A stretch of DNA of 64,000 nucleotides from Luxibacter massiliensis (GCF_900604355.1 NZ_UWOE01000001.1:2418001-2482000), one strand, 5' to 3'; shown: positions 34,828-45,256, numbered from the stretch's first letter. Numbers and translations: made by a program. Notes: generated from the letters alone by a model not told the origin.

Positions 34828-35679
34828 ATGGATACATACTACTTTTTACTTTGCTTTTTTATATATGGTTTCCTCGGCTGGTGCACAGAGGTGGGGTTCG
34901 CCGCTTTTAAAGAACACCGTTTTGTAAACAGAGGGTTCCTGAACGGCCCCATCTGCCCAATTTATGGCGTTGGCGTTACAGCCGTCATTGCTTTCCTGAC
35001 TCCACTGGAAGGGAATATACTTCTTCTCTATCTTTCATCTGTTTTTCTCGTTACTTTTCTGGAAGGCGCCACTGGCTGGGCCATGGATAAGATTTTTCAT
35101 AATAAGTGGTGGGATTACTCAGACCAACCCTTTAATATAGGTGGTTATGTATGCCTGATCTTTTCGCTTATCTGGGGTGTCTGCTGTGTAGCTATTATGA
35201 AATTCATCCATCCCCTGATACACAAAGGAATCGCGCTGCTGCCCCACACCCTCGGCATACTTCTTATCGCCATTTTAGGGATCGCCTTGTTAGCTGACCT
35301 CTATGTAACTGCATCCGCGATTTTCAAATTCAACAGACGTCTGGCAACTATGGAAAAAATCGCCGGTGAACTGCATGAAATCTCTGACCAAATCGGCAGC
35401 GATATATATGAAAAGGTAATCTTGGCAATGGAAAAACAAGAGACATCCAGGCAGAAGCTGGACCAGGCTGCCAGCGGGTTCCTGGATAAGACTCAGGAGG
35501 TATCAGAAGAGATACATATCAAGATTGCCGACTTAAAGGCCCGCTACCAAGAACTTGGCAGCAAGCCTTCTAAAGTCACCCTGCGTCTTGTAAAAGCTTT
35601 CCCCAAAATGGAATCCAGAAAATATAAATTACAGTTGGAAGAGTTTCGGAAGAAATTAGAAGAAAAGATAAAAAGATAA
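34828..35679 (+). CDS. Putative ABC-transporter type IV membrane protein (PF06541)
   Basis: 283 residues. Four to five membrane helices in the first 175 residues with the family signatures FFIYGFLGWCTEVGF, RGFLNGPICPIYG and LEGATGWAMDKIFHNKWWDYS; a long helical, charged C-terminal half (about 175-283) looks like a coiled coil. Function of the family is not established despite its name. Monocistronic; it converges with malQ. Confidence 0.88.
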   Translation: MDTYYFLLCFFIYGFLGWCTEVGFAAFKEHRFVNRGFLNGPICPIYGVGVTAVIAFLTPLEGNILLLYLSSVFLVTFLEGATGWAMDKIFHNKWWDYSDQPFNIGGYVCLIFSLIWGVCCVAIMKFIHPLIHKGIALLPHTLGILLIAILGIALLADLYVTASAIFKFNRRLATMEKIAGELHEISDQIGSDIYEKVILAMEKQETSRQKLDQAASGFLDKTQEVSEEIHIKIADLKARYQELGSKPSKVTLRLVKAFPKMESRKYKLQLEEFRKKLEEKIKR

Positions 35680-35717
35680 TTCTTCTATATATCAGGCCGT
35701 CAGCATATACCTTCTGC

Positions 35718-37208
35718 CTATTGCCGCGGCAGTCTGCCATATAACTTCGTAATCTTCCATATCTCTTTTATCAAAGCATCGTCAATCTGTCCCTTTTTCA
35801 GCCTCCATGTCCAATTATTCCCCAATGTAGAAGGGGTATTGATTCTTCCACGGCTGTCTAAGCATAGATAGTCCTGTACAGGAATCACGCAAAGGGCGGC
35901 CACGCTGCCCATAGCCATGGCGGCAAAATCCCAGGAAAGCTCATCCACATCCAATGTATGCCTGTGCAGGTACTCCTTGGCAAACTCCCTGCACTCCCTG
36001 CTTACACTGTGGTACCATCCCCGTGTCGTATCATTGTCATGGGTGCCTGTATACACCACACAATTATTTGTATAAGTATGGGGCAAATAATTAGCAGACT
36101 CCCTGGAGTCAAAGGCAAACTGTATGACTTTCATCCCCGGAAATCCTGATTCTTCCAAGAGCTGCAGGACAGAATCTGTCAGGAATCCCAAATCCTCCGC
36201 AATAATATCCAAATGTCCCAGCTTTTCCTCTATTGTATGGAAAAAATCAATCCCCGGCCCCGGCATCCACTTCCCATGTTCTGCGGTGGGATGGCCGTAA
36301 GGAATGGCATAATACTCATCAAATCCCCGGAAATGGTCTATCCTGACTGTATCATACAGCCGGAAGCAATGCGCAATCCTGCGCATCCACCATGCATATC
36401 CCGTCTTTTTATGATACTCCCAATTATAGAGAGGGTTTCCCCATAGCTGCCCAGTGGCTGAGAAACCATCGGGCGGGCATCCTGCCACAGCAATGGGCAC
36501 ATTATTTTCGTCAAACTGAAACAACTCCGGTGACGCCCACGTATCTGCACTGTCAAAGGCTACATAAATTGGGATATCTCCTATGACCTTAACCCCCCTC
36601 TCATTGGCATATGCGCGAAGCCTGCCCCACTGGCGGCTAAACTCATATTGCTGGAAACGAAAAAAGTTTATCTCATCCTGAAGCTCCTCCCGGACGGCCA
36701 TAAGAGCCTCCTCATCCCTGTCCCTGAGGGGCGGCTCCCATTCTTTCCAGCTTGCCCCCCCGTGCTTATTTTTCAGGGCCATAAACAGGCAGTACTCCTC
36801 CAGCCATTCCATATTCTCCCTGAGAAACCTTTCATATTCCCCATCTCCCTGTCCATTGAATCGCTCATATGCCAGATGCAGGACTTGAAATCTTGACAAA
36901 TACAGTTTCTCATAATCAATACAGTCCTCTCTGCAGCCAAAATCAAAAGATTCACACTCCTCCTGGGTCAGAAGTCCCTCCTGAACCAGCGTTTCCAGGT
37001 CGATAAAATATGGGTTTCCCGCAAATGTAGAAAAAGACTGATAAGGAGAATCCCCATATCCCGTAGGCCCCAAAGGCAGTATCTGCCATCTTCCCTGCCC
37101 GGCAGCCCTTAGCTGATCCACAAATACATAGGCCTCCTTCGAAAAACAGCCGATCCCATATGCAGAAGGCAGCGCAAAAACCGGCAGCAAAATTCCACTT
37201 TCTCTCAT
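35718..37208 (-). CDS. malQ: 4-alpha-glucanotransferase (GH77)
   Basis: 496 residues. GH77 motifs are PSAYGIGCFSKEAY near 15, LPLGPTGYGDSPYQS near 46, RIDHFRGFDEYYAIP with the nucleophile Asp near 290, IIAEDLGFLT with the acid/base Glu near 340, and YTGTHDNDTTRGW. It transfers maltosyl units between glucans. It lies 58 bases after glgP on the same strand, separated by a strong hairpin, and AGAGGAG precedes the ATG. Together the pair degrades glycogen or maltodextrins. Confidence 0.96.
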   Translation of the reverse strand: MRESGILLPVFALPSAYGIGCFSKEAYVFVDQLRAAGQGRWQILPLGPTGYGDSPYQSFSTFAGNPYFIDLETLVQEGLLTQEECESFDFGCREDCIDYEKLYLSRFQVLHLAYERFNGQGDGEYERFLRENMEWLEEYCLFMALKNKHGGASWKEWEPPLRDRDEEALMAVREELQDEINFFRFQQYEFSRQWGRLRAYANERGVKVIGDIPIYVAFDSADTWASPELFQFDENNVPIAVAGCPPDGFSATGQLWGNPLYNWEYHKKTGYAWWMRRIAHCFRLYDTVRIDHFRGFDEYYAIPYGHPTAEHGKWMPGPGIDFFHTIEEKLGHLDIIAEDLGFLTDSVLQLLEESGFPGMKVIQFAFDSRESANYLPHTYTNNCVVYTGTHDNDTTRGWYHSVSRECREFAKEYLHRHTLDVDELSWDFAAMAMGSVAALCVIPVQDYLCLDSRGRINTPSTLGNNWTWRLKKGQIDDALIKEIWKITKLYGRLPRQ

Positions 37209-37225
37209 GCGTTTCTCCTCTCTGA

Positions 37226-37279
37226 GGACGTAGCCTTTTGTTAAAAGGCTACGTCCCTAATTAACTTTAGTGGTGTACC
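37226..37279 (-). repeat. 54-nt dispersed repeat/hairpin, copy 1 (glgP end)
   Basis: On the minus strand it begins GGTACACCACTAAAGT, runs over the glgP stop codon, and ends in a perfect 14-bp hairpin GGACGTAGCCTTTT/AAAAGGCTACGTCC (37226-37256). A second copy lies at 61082-61134. It supplies the last glgP codons (Val-His-His-stop) and sits just before the malQ ribosome site. Confidence 0.8.
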
Positions 37280-39534
37280 TTTTTTAACTTCCAGATCTCT
37301 TTATTATACTCCTCTATTGTCCGGTCTGAGGAGAAGTATCCCGCCTTAGCTATATTTACCAGCATTTTCTGTGCCCAGGCTTTTTTATCCTCATATGCTG
37401 TCAGAGCTTCTTCTTTCTTTTCTACATATTTTTTGAAATCTAAAAGTGTCATGAACCAATCTTTATTCAGTAGTTCTTTTTTTAGTCTTTCCAGATTTTC
37501 TTTTCTGCCAATGGAGAGCATTTCCGGACTTGTAATAAAGTCTACTGCTGCCCTGGTCATTTTATCTTTCTCATAGAATTCTTTGGAGATGTAGTCGGCT
37601 TTCTTGTAATGGCTGATTACTTCATCGCTGGAAGCGCCGAAAATAAAGATATTGTCATCTCCCACCAATTCATGGATTTCTACATTTGCCCCGTCCTCTG
37701 TCCCAAGAGTTACTGCTCCATTCAGCATAAATTTCATATTTCCGGTACCGCTTGCCTCTTTGGATGCCAGTGAAATCTGCTCTGAAATATCACAGGCGGG
37801 TATCAGCTTCTCCGCTTTCGTAATATTATAATTTTCTACCATGACAACCTGCAGATAAGGATTGACTTCTGGATCCTGGTTCACTATGTCCTGCAGACAC
37901 AATATTAAGTGTATGATATCCTTTGCAATTGTATATGCCGGAGCTGCCTTTGCCCCGAAAATCACTGTAATGGGGGTTGCCGGCAGCTTTCCTGACTTAA
38001 TCTCCAAATACTTGTGGATCACATATAGTGCATTCATCTGCTGGCGCTTATACTCATGGAGCCTCTTTATCTGTATATCAAAAATAGAATCTGGGTTCAG
38101 CGCAGCTCCCTGGATTTCACTGAGATAATGGCAAAGAGACTTTTTATTCTCTTTTTTGATTTCAACCAGCCGACTTAAGACGCCTTCATCCCCCTGTAAA
38201 TCCAAAAGCTTTTCCAGATGCCCCGCATCCGTACGGTACCCCTTTCCAATGACAGCATCCAGCATCCCGCATAACAAAGGATTACAGTGCAACAGCCATC
38301 TGCGGAAAGTAATGCCATTGGTTTTATTATTAAATTTTTCAGGATATATACGGTAAAAATGATTCAGCTCATTCTCTTTCAGAATCTCTGTATGCAGGGA
38401 GGCCACGCCGTTGACGCTAAACCCATAATGTATGTCAATATTGGCCATATGCACTGTATCATCCCTGCCAATAATGGCAACCCTCTCCTCCTCGTACTTT
38501 CTTCTGACTTTATCATCCAGAATCTCAATAATTGGCACTAACTGGGGCACTACTTTCTTCAAATAAGCAAGAGGCCACTTTTCCAAAGCCTCTGCCAGAA
38601 TAGTATGGTTTGTGTATGCACAGGTACGGGAAACTATATCTATGGCAGTATCCAGTTCCATGCCCCTCTCCGCCAAGAGCCGTATCAATTCTGGAATCAC
38701 CATGGTTGGATGGGTATCATTTATCTGAATTACAGCATACTCCGGCAAATCGTACAGGCTGCATCCCCTGCCCACACATTCATCTAAAATCAGCCTTGCC
38801 CCGTTGCTGACCATAAAATATTGCTGGTAAATGCGCAGCAGCCGCCCACTTTCATCACTGTCGTCTGGATATAAAAACAGCGTCAGATTATGGGCGATAT
38901 CCTCTTTGTCAAACTGTATTCCATGGTCCACAATCCCCTCGTCCACAGTTTCAATGTCAAACAGGTGCAGTTTATTTGTAATACTATTATAGCCTGTCAC
39001 TGCAATATCGTACATTCTGGAACGCACCGTCAATCCTCCAAAGGTTACAGAATACGTCACATCCGTCTTTTCCAGCCATCCCTGATCCTCAATCCACGGG
39101 TTGGGTATCTCTGTCTGCAGCCTGTTTTTAAATTTCTGTTTAAAAAGGCCAAGATGATAATTCAGGCCAATCCCATCGCCGGCAAACCCAAGAGTGGAGA
39201 TGGAATCCAAAAAGCAGGCAGCCAGCCTCCCAAGGCCCCCATTTCCAAGCGATGGTTCCGGTTCTATCTCTTCTACTGCACTGATACTTTTTCCATTTTC
39301 CCGCAGAATATCTTTCACTTCATCATACAGGCCCAAATTGATTAAATTATTTGAAAGTAATTTCCCAACCAAAAATTCAGCGGATATATAATACAGCTTC
39401 TTCTTACTGCCTGGATTTTCTTTTTCTTTTGAAAGCTCCTGTATAATGGATAATAGTGCATAATAAATATCTAGGTCGGAAGCCTCCGAAATTGCTCTCC
39501 CCAGTTTCTTAGCCAATCTTTCTCTCATATTCAT
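37267..39534 (-). CDS. glgP: Glycogen/alpha-glucan phosphorylase
   Basis: 755 residues, somewhat short for GT35. N-terminal [20 protein letters not shown] and [20 protein letters not shown]-terminal [18 protein letters not shown] and [28 protein letters not shown], whose Lys binds pyridoxal phosphate. It releases glucose-1-phosphate from alpha-1,4 glucans. The final residues VHH are encoded inside a dispersed repeat, so the C-terminus may have been altered by its insertion. Upstream of malQ in one direction. Confidence 0.96.
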   Translation of the reverse strand: MNMRERLAKKLGRAISEASDLDIYYALLSIIQELSKEKENPGSKKKLYYISAEFLVGKLLSNNLINLGLYDEVKDILRENGKSISAVEEIEPEPSLGNGGLGRLAACFLDSISTLGFAGDGIGLNYHLGLFKQKFKNRLQTEIPNPWIEDQGWLEKTDVTYSVTFGGLTVRSRMYDIAVTGYNSITNKLHLFDIETVDEGIVDHGIQFDKEDIAHNLTLFLYPDDSDESGRLLRIYQQYFMVSNGARLILDECVGRGCSLYDLPEYAVIQINDTHPTMVIPELIRLLAERGMELDTAIDIVSRTCAYTNHTILAEALEKWPLAYLKKVVPQLVPIIEILDDKVRRKYEEERVAIIGRDDTVHMANIDIHYGFSVNGVASLHTEILKENELNHFYRIYPEKFNNKTNGITFRRWLLHCNPLLCGMLDAVIGKGYRTDAGHLEKLLDLQGDEGVLSRLVEIKKENKKSLCHYLSEIQGAALNPDSIFDIQIKRLHEYKRQQMNALYVIHKYLEIKSGKLPATPITVIFGAKAAPAYTIAKDIIHLILCLQDIVNQDPEVNPYLQVVMVENYNITKAEKLIPACDISEQISLASKEASGTGNMKFMLNGAVTLGTEDGANVEIHELVGDDNIFIFGASSDEVISHYKKADYISKEFYEKDKMTRAAVDFITSPEMLSIGRKENLERLKKELLNKDWFMTLLDFKKYVEKKEEALTAYEDKKAWAQKMLVNIAKAGYFSSDRTIEEYNKEIWKLKKVHH

Positions 39535-39655
39535 ATACTTTCTCCCTTCTCCTGGACTTCCGCCAGAGTTACAATAAATAGGATTATTTTTCTAGAGCCA
39601 CCATTATATATTTTAATATTTATCATGTATTTTAATATGATTTTATTTGGATTTC

Positions 39656-39685
39656 TTGCAAAATACTCTCTATTTATAGTACAAT
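39656..39685 (+). promoter_or_regulatory. Promoter of the AraC regulator gene
   Basis: TTGCAA (39656-39661), 18 bases, TACAAT (39680-39685). Confidence 0.62.
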
Positions 39686-39784
39686 ACTATCATATTAAAT
39701 CTTCTATCCATCCCCATTCTGGGCCCATTTATTGGCCGCCCGGCAAATATTGGGATGATCCTGTTCTCCAAGAAAGGGCCTTGC

Positions 39785-40669
39785 ATGAACATTACTGAAT
39801 ATCAAAATTACCATGAGACAAAAACCCATACTTCAGCAGAGTTTCCATATAACACTTACCTCTGTTCCATCCCCCTTGATTTCAAACATGTGCCCCTCCA
39901 CTGGCATGAGGAAGTAGAGTTAATAGTCATCAAAAAAGGCAGCGGATCCGTGTCTGTTAATTTTCGCCAGGAGACAGTAACAGCAGGGGATATTATCTTA
40001 ATCCTCCCCGGACAGCTTCATGCAATCCAGCAGAAACCAGGCTTTGCCATGGAATATGAGAATATTATTTTCAAACAGGAAATTCTCGTCACAGACAGCC
40101 GTGATTTATGTACCCAGCAATTTCTCCTCCCATTTTTTCACTCTGATTCATCTTATGCTACATTTATCTCTCAATTATATCCTGGTTACACTGGCCTGTC
40201 CTCCTGTATCATTCAGATAGATAATCTTTGCAGAACAAAGCCACGAGGATACCAGCTAGCTGTAAAAGGATGGCTTTTCCAATTTTTCTATCTGCTCATC
40301 TCCTCACAAAACAGCAGGGATTATGTTCCTTTAGTCAGAACAAAATCCCTGGAAAAGTTAAAAACTGTATTAAAATATGTGGAAGACCATTATGGAGAAC
40401 CTATTTCTATAGATGATGTGGCCTCCCTGACATATTACAGCAAATCTCATTTTATGAAATTTTTCAAAACACATATGCAGACAGGATTTACACAATATCT
40501 AAATGACTACCGCCTATCCATGGCCGCGCGCCTGCTTACTGCAACAGAGTCTCCTGTATTAGAAATAGCCGCCCTTACCGGCTTTGATAATCTTTCATAT
40601 TTTAACAGGGTTTTTAAGCGCAAGTATAGAGTTACCCCTACACAGTACCGTAAAGCCTCCGCCCCTTAA
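39785..40669 (+). CDS. AraC-family regulator with cupin sensor domain
   Basis: About 294 residues from ATG 39785; ATG 39755 is an alternative, and neither has a strong ribosome site. The N-terminal cupin (HVPLHWHEEVELIVIKKGSG, ILPGQLHAI) should bind a small sugar-like ligand; the C-terminal ~100 residues hold two helix-turn-helix motifs (SIDDVASLTYYSKSHFMKFFK, VLEIAALTGFDNLSYFNRVFKR). It is divergent from glgP-malQ, which may be its targets, though no binding site was identified. Confidence 0.93.
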   Translation: MNITEYQNYHETKTHTSAEFPYNTYLCSIPLDFKHVPLHWHEEVELIVIKKGSGSVSVNFRQETVTAGDIILILPGQLHAIQQKPGFAMEYENIIFKQEILVTDSRDLCTQQFLLPFFHSDSSYATFISQLYPGYTGLSSCIIQIDNLCRTKPRGYQLAVKGWLFQFFYLLISSQNSRDYVPLVRTKSLEKLKTVLKYVEDHYGEPISIDDVASLTYYSKSHFMKFFKTHMQTGFTQYLNDYRLSMAARLLTATESPVLEIAALTGFDNLSYFNRVFKRKYRVTPTQYRKASAP

Positions 40670-41175
40670 GCAAGGAGCAGCCAGCTTGCCAGGCCGTCCC
40701 CTCCCAAAAAGGAAATACACAGTCCCAGACATAAGAAAGGGCCAAGGGCAAACCTCCTACTCATTCCTTCCCTTTGGCAGAATAGAAGGTAAGCGGCATA
40801 AATTCCTGCAGAAAGTACAGCCAATATAAATGCCGATAACATGCAGCGCCATCCCAGGCCTAAGCCTGCCGCAGCAGAAAGCTTAATGTCCCCTCCGCCA
40901 AAAGCTCCTGGCCTGCACACAGCCAGCAGAACCATTCCTGCGCTGACTGCAAGTCCCCCAAAAACGCGCTCATTCACAGAGAGGCCCCATCCCCCTGCAG
41001 CCACCATCCCGAATATCAGGATAGCTACGCAATATGTATCCGGTATCCTGTGGTGCCTAAAGTCATAATATGCTATTGCAATCAAAAGAGCCAGGAATAG
41101 AACACTCCCGGCCTCCTGAATAAATCCCGAAATATAAATTTCCAAACCCAAATAACTATCTGCCAACACCCACAT
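40666..41175 (-). CDS. Short prepilin peptidase (A24 family)
   Basis: About 169 residues from ATG 41175; a TTG at 41202 is the longer option. Membrane protein with the two catalytic Asp motifs, AYYDFRHHRIPD and GGGDIKLSAA. It lacks the N-terminal methylating domain of PilD, like TadV/CpaA-type enzymes. No pilin or secretion genes are nearby. It converges with the AraC gene, overlapping it by four bases. Confidence 0.9.
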   Translation of the reverse strand: MWVLADSYLGLEIYISGFIQEAGSVLFLALLIAIAYYDFRHHRIPDTYCVAILIFGMVAAGGWGLSVNERVFGGLAVSAGMVLLAVCRPGAFGGGDIKLSAAAGLGLGWRCMLSAFILAVLSAGIYAAYLLFCQREGMSRRFALGPFLCLGLCISFLGGDGLASWLLLA

Positions 41176-41300
41176 GCAACCCACTGCGCGCCTTATCTGC
41201 AACCACCCTGAACCATCCTGCCGGCTCCCTATACCTGCACAGGCCAGTCCTCTTTGCTAAAAGCCTGCATACAGACTGTTTCTGCAGCGCCAGCTTTTCT

Positions 41301-42131
41301 CTATGACAGCCTCCGTTCACCTGTATAATACATTTCAATGGGGTCAATAGGATCAATAGGGTTCTCAACTTCCATCTTCGCATTCCTGCCATGGCGTTTT
41401 ATGAGTTCGCCGCCTTTGTTATAAAACCAGAAGGAATATACCAACACCTTATTCACCTTTCCGATTCTATCCTTGGTAGTCTTCTCATACAGCCTGCCCC
41501 CGGTCTCAAATTTAGTCTTTTTGTGAATCATGGATATCAGTTCAGTTTCACAGGACACAGGCTCTGGCAGAATCGTATAAGCCCGTCCTACACATCCCGC
41601 CCTATGGGCATCACTGCCGCCCACGGTAACTTTCCCATACTTCTCGGCCAGCTTCTTTGCCCCCGCATTTGAAGCCGCTGACTCGCAGCAATTATACGCT
41701 TCCACAAAATCAAACCGCTTCATCACCTCAGGGGAAGTATAAAACCGTTTCGTATTTGTAATACTGAGGTACTTCTCCCCGCACGGATGGGCAGGCCCTA
41801 ATACCCCTCCATTGCGGTGGACAAGATCTATCAGGACAGAAACTGGCATTCCCCGCATCTCAAGGAGGCGCATCTTTACGCCTTCCGGCATAATCACCAA
41901 AATGTGCCCTGCGTCCCTTGTATCATACTCAATCCCTTTGAGAACCACAAAATCTGTATGGACTTTCCCCTTCATGTGGTACTTCCAATGGCGGTATCCC
42001 TTGTAAGTATTGTGGTCCGTAATTACCATTCCCTGGAATCCCTTACTTTTCAGAATTGTAATATACTCATCCAGGCTTACTTTACTGTCAATAGAACCTT
42101 CCTTTACATGGCAATGCATATCAATCTTCAT
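41301..42131 (-). CDS. PHP-domain phosphoesterase
   Basis: 276 residues. Metal-binding PHP motifs: DMHCHVKEGS (H6, H8), ITDHNTYKG near 36, GPAHPCGEK near 112 and GGSDAHRAG near 170. Related to the PHP domains of DNA polymerase III, histidinol phosphatase and the TrpH 3'-5' nuclease; the substrate here is unknown. The C-terminal tail ends with a PIDPIDPIEMYY repeat. Monocistronic. Confidence 0.9.
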   Translation of the reverse strand: MKIDMHCHVKEGSIDSKVSLDEYITILKSKGFQGMVITDHNTYKGYRHWKYHMKGKVHTDFVVLKGIEYDTRDAGHILVIMPEGVKMRLLEMRGMPVSVLIDLVHRNGGVLGPAHPCGEKYLSITNTKRFYTSPEVMKRFDFVEAYNCCESAASNAGAKKLAEKYGKVTVGGSDAHRAGCVGRAYTILPEPVSCETELISMIHKKTKFETGGRLYEKTTKDRIGKVNKVLVYSFWFYNKGGELIKRHGRNAKMEVENPIDPIDPIEMYYTGERRLS

Positions 42132-42312
42132 AAGTAAGCCCTCCTTCTATTTATTTTATTTATATTATACAACTTTGTCCAAACACTGGCAATAAAATAC
42201 ACAGCTTTTTCACTTTCCATTTTATTACCCTGATATACCTAAACTCAAAAAACGCATTATAAAAAAGCCATACAGCAAATAATCGAAAATGTAAAAATAC
42301 TCTAAATTTGAA

Positions 42313-42355
42313 AAAGGCATGCTCTCTATAATTATATTAATATATAGAAAGACAT
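42313..42355 (-). terminator. Terminator of the TMEM198-like gene
   Basis: On the minus strand GGCATG-CT-TCTATA pairs with TATAGAGAGCATGCC, followed by five T. Confidence 0.8.
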
Positions 42356-42393
42356 GCCCTAAAATAAACATTCCATTAAACTTTCAATTTATC

Positions 42394-43215
42394 TTATTTT
42401 TCATTGTCTAAATCTAAAATCTGTATGTCGTCATCTTCCTCCAGATCTACGGAATCTCCCTGCTCTTCGTCATCCGGCTCATCCTCCACGGCATCTATAT
42501 CCACCTCATCTAGTTTCTCCATCATGGCCCTGGCTTTATCTACCTCGTTAGCCGTAGAATTCTGTTTGCGGATCTCATCCGCTTTTTTGAGATGAAGTTT
42601 TTTCCGTTTTCTGGATTCCAGCAACAGCTGGATAATAATACCAAGAACAGCCACAGCCGCGGGTATGATAATATGTAATACCGGAAACTGCAGTGGCAGC
42701 AAAATATAGGCTGCCGATCCTGCAAGAATCCCCCCTGCTGCCCCTGTCAGCAGAATCACCATAAGCTGAGGCAGAAACGCCGCTGCTGCCCCGATAACCA
42801 CTGCAATCCCCACACATATAAGTACAGTCATTTGTGCCGTTGGCCTCAGAAAAGCCATGCTCATCGCTGCTGCTAAAATTCCAGTTGTTAAAAATGCACC
42901 AAACCGATAAAACCGGGCCCCTAATACTGCCAGTATAATTCCCGCTGCCGCCCCAACCATCAAAGGGATACTGCCTGTAAGGCCAAAATAACCTCCTCCA
43001 TAAATGCCTCCTGCTGCCCCTAATATCAGTCCAGCCACAGCACCCCAAAAACGTATAAGCTTCAGTCCCAGAAGGCATAACAGCAATCCAACCGCCACTG
43101 CCGCCGCCAGGCCTGCCAGTTCACTCTGGCCCAGGGCGCCGCCAGTTCCGGACAGTACGGATATACCTTTTTCTATCTGAACCAGTACTTTTTCAAAACT
43201 CAAGATTGTGTCCAT
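42394..43215 (-). CDS. TMEM198/DUF4203-like membrane protein
   Basis: 273 residues. Seven or so Gly/Ala-rich membrane helices (AVAGLILGAAGGIYGGGYFG, GAAGGILAGSAAYILLPLQF) in residues 30-205, then a charged cytoplasmic tail with a strongly acidic end (DIDAVEDEPDDEEQGDSVDLEE). It resembles the TM7S3/TM198-like family, whose function in bacteria is unknown. It starts with a soluble 25-residue helix. Confidence 0.78.
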   Translation of the reverse strand: MDTILSFEKVLVQIEKGISVLSGTGGALGQSELAGLAAAVAVGLLLCLLGLKLIRFWGAVAGLILGAAGGIYGGGYFGLTGSIPLMVGAAAGIILAVLGARFYRFGAFLTTGILAAAMSMAFLRPTAQMTVLICVGIAVVIGAAAAFLPQLMVILLTGAAGGILAGSAAYILLPLQFPVLHIIIPAAVAVLGIIIQLLLESRKRKKLHLKKADEIRKQNSTANEVDKARAMMEKLDEVDIDAVEDEPDDEEQGDSVDLEEDDDIQILDLDNEK

Positions 43216-43850
43216 ATTTCTCTCCTTATCCCTTGTTATTTATACTTTATTTCTGCAGATTCCCCTCCTGCATTTCTTTTATTTTAGCAACTTTTATAAA
43301 AATATACAACATAAAGATGGATGCTAATCTACCTCTGATTAACACCCATCTTTATTCTGATATTTCTATCATTCTTTTACCTCTCTCATTATAAAATCTT
43401 TAGTTTTAAATTATTGTTGCTGGTGGTCCGTACCTCCTTTTCTTAAAATCTCTTATCGGATCGTATAATCTCAGGAATAAACACTGCGGATTTTGCTTCT
43501 CTCATAACTTTCTCGTCATTATGATATTTCTCCAGCTAATCTGTTTCTTCCTTTGAAGTCCGATAAAGTAAAATCTGACTGAATTCTTATGATATATTTT
43601 GTTTTTTATAAGTATTCAATCAGTTTTATTTCTTGTCATTATAATATCATCTATATTTATATATGTCAATATATTTTTTGATATTTTTTTATTTATTATA
43701 TAATTATCAAATAAATTATCCATATATTGCAAACTAAACAAATATTTTTGTAATTCCTTATAATTTATTTCTTAATATACTCAACTCCCCCTTAACCCAT
43801 GCTCCCAAGGGCGGTTGGATACTGACGTGCCCAACAATGAATATCTACAA
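43216..43850. other. AT-rich gene-free stretch
   Basis: About 630 bases of very AT-rich DNA upstream of the repeat. No gene, tRNA or clear promoter was seen. Confidence 0.6.
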
Positions 43851-43981
43851 GCCAAAAACCTCAATGCAGGCATACGGGGCACCAAACCAGCAGCGATACA
43901 GGCATCGGGGTATCAAATTCTCACGGCAGTGGCCAACTGGACTTGTAAGCATGTCCCCTTGGCTCATTGCCCGCGGGAATA
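43851..43981. repeat. Dispersed structured repeat, copy C
   Basis: About 131 bases. It shares AATGCAGGCATACGG with copy A and the 3' segment CATGTCCCCTTGGCTC-TTGCCCGCGG with copies A and B. The hairpin GGACTTG-TAAG-CATGTCC (43939-43956) keeps six of seven pairs. It lies upstream of the asnA promoter. Confidence 0.78.
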
Positions 43982-44022
43982 GACTGGGGTAATTCTGCAT
44001 TTCTTTTCATAGTGTCTTTGCA

Positions 44023-44051
44023 TTGACTTCTTTATTCAATGACTGTAGAAT
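44023..44051 (+). promoter_or_regulatory. asnA promoter
   Basis: TTGACT (44023-44028), 17 bases, TAGAAT (44046-44051). The leader to the ATG is about 60 bases. Confidence 0.82.
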
Positions 44052-44117
44052 AGGAATATCTAATTTTTCTACATATTACAATTATAGAATAAGATATAAT
44101 AATTAAAGGAGTCTACT

Positions 44118-45128
44118 ATGGAACAATTGAAAATTCCCCAGGGATACCGCTCTCCTCTTACCATACGAGAAACAGAGGTGGCGATTAAGGAAATCAAAGA
44201 TCATTTTGAACGGTCACTGGCAAAAGCGCTTCATTTAACCCGTGTTTCAGCACCTCTGTTTGTCCGCCCAGAATCTGGCATGAATGATAATCTAAATGGT
44301 GTGGAACGGCCGGTCTCATTTGGCATCAAAGAGCAGGATGAGGCTTCCGCTGAAATCGTACATTCCCTGGCAAAATGGAAAAGATATGCATTAAAACACT
44401 ATGACTTCCATTCCGGCGAAGGGTTGTATACCGATATGAGCGCTATACGCAGGGATGAGGAGACAGATAATATCCACTCTTTATATGTTGACCAGTGGGA
44501 CTGGGAAAAAATCATCTCCAAAGAGGAACGCAATATGGAGACATTAGAATATACAGTCCGCAAAGTATACAGTGCTTTGAAGGAGACAGAGGATTTCATC
44601 TCCAGAAGATATAATTACATAGAACCCCTACTGCCAGATGATATTTTCTTTGTCACTTCCCAGGAGCTGGAAGATATGTTCCCTGGTAAAGCTCCAAAAG
44701 AAAGAGAACGCCTCATCGCCAAATCAAAGGGGGCTGTATTTATATCTCAAATCGGCAAAACCCTCTCCTCCGGTGAGAGACATGACGGCCGTGCGCCTGA
44801 CTACGATGACTGGGAATTAAACGGGGATATAATTGTTTATTATCCTGTTTTAGATATAGGGTTGGAGCTTTCCTCCATGGGAATCCGGGTGGATGAGGAT
44901 TCCCTGGAAAGGCAGCTTAAAGCTGCAGGCTGCGAAGAGCGGGCTCAGCTTCCCTTCCAGAAAGCGCTGCTGGACCGCGAGCTCCCTTATACAGTTGGAG
45001 GAGGAATCGGCCAGTCACGTATCTGTATGTACTATCTGCGAAAAGCACATATCGGCGAAGTCCAGTCTTCTCTCTGGCCGGACGACGTGGCACAATGTGC
45101 CCTTTCCAGTGGAATACAGCTCTTATAA
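44118..45128 (+). CDS. asnA: Aspartate-ammonia ligase
   Basis: 336 residues, the usual length. Class II synthetase-like motifs are VSAPLFVRPESGMNDNLNGVERPVSF near 40, YTDMSAIRRDE near 100, QWDWEKII and TVGGGIGQSRICMYYL near 300. It makes asparagine from aspartate and ammonia with ATP. AAAGGAG precedes the ATG. It is framed by two copies of the dispersed repeat, and the second begins at the base after its stop codon. Confidence 0.97.
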   Translation: MEQLKIPQGYRSPLTIRETEVAIKEIKDHFERSLAKALHLTRVSAPLFVRPESGMNDNLNGVERPVSFGIKEQDEASAEIVHSLAKWKRYALKHYDFHSGEGLYTDMSAIRRDEETDNIHSLYVDQWDWEKIISKEERNMETLEYTVRKVYSALKETEDFISRRYNYIEPLLPDDIFFVTSQELEDMFPGKAPKERERLIAKSKGAVFISQIGKTLSSGERHDGRAPDYDDWELNGDIIVYYPVLDIGLELSSMGIRVDEDSLERQLKAAGCEERAQLPFQKALLDRELPYTVGGGIGQSRICMYYLRKAHIGEVQSSLWPDDVAQCALSSGIQLL

Positions 45129-45256
45129 GCCAAAGACTCCAATAAAGACTACGGGGCATCAAGTTAGCAGCGATGCAAGCAGCGGGGTATTAGACCCTCG
45201 CGGCAGCCGCCAGGTGGACATGTAAGCATATCCGCTTGGTTGCTCACAGGAATAAA
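45129..45256. repeat. Dispersed structured repeat, copy D
   Basis: About 128 bases starting right after the asnA stop. It carries GCGGGGT-ATTAG-ACCCTCGC, CGGCAGCCG and GGACATG-TAAG-CATATCC, the counterparts of the hairpins in copy A. It shares the GCCAAA(A/G)AC start with copy C. Confidence 0.77.
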
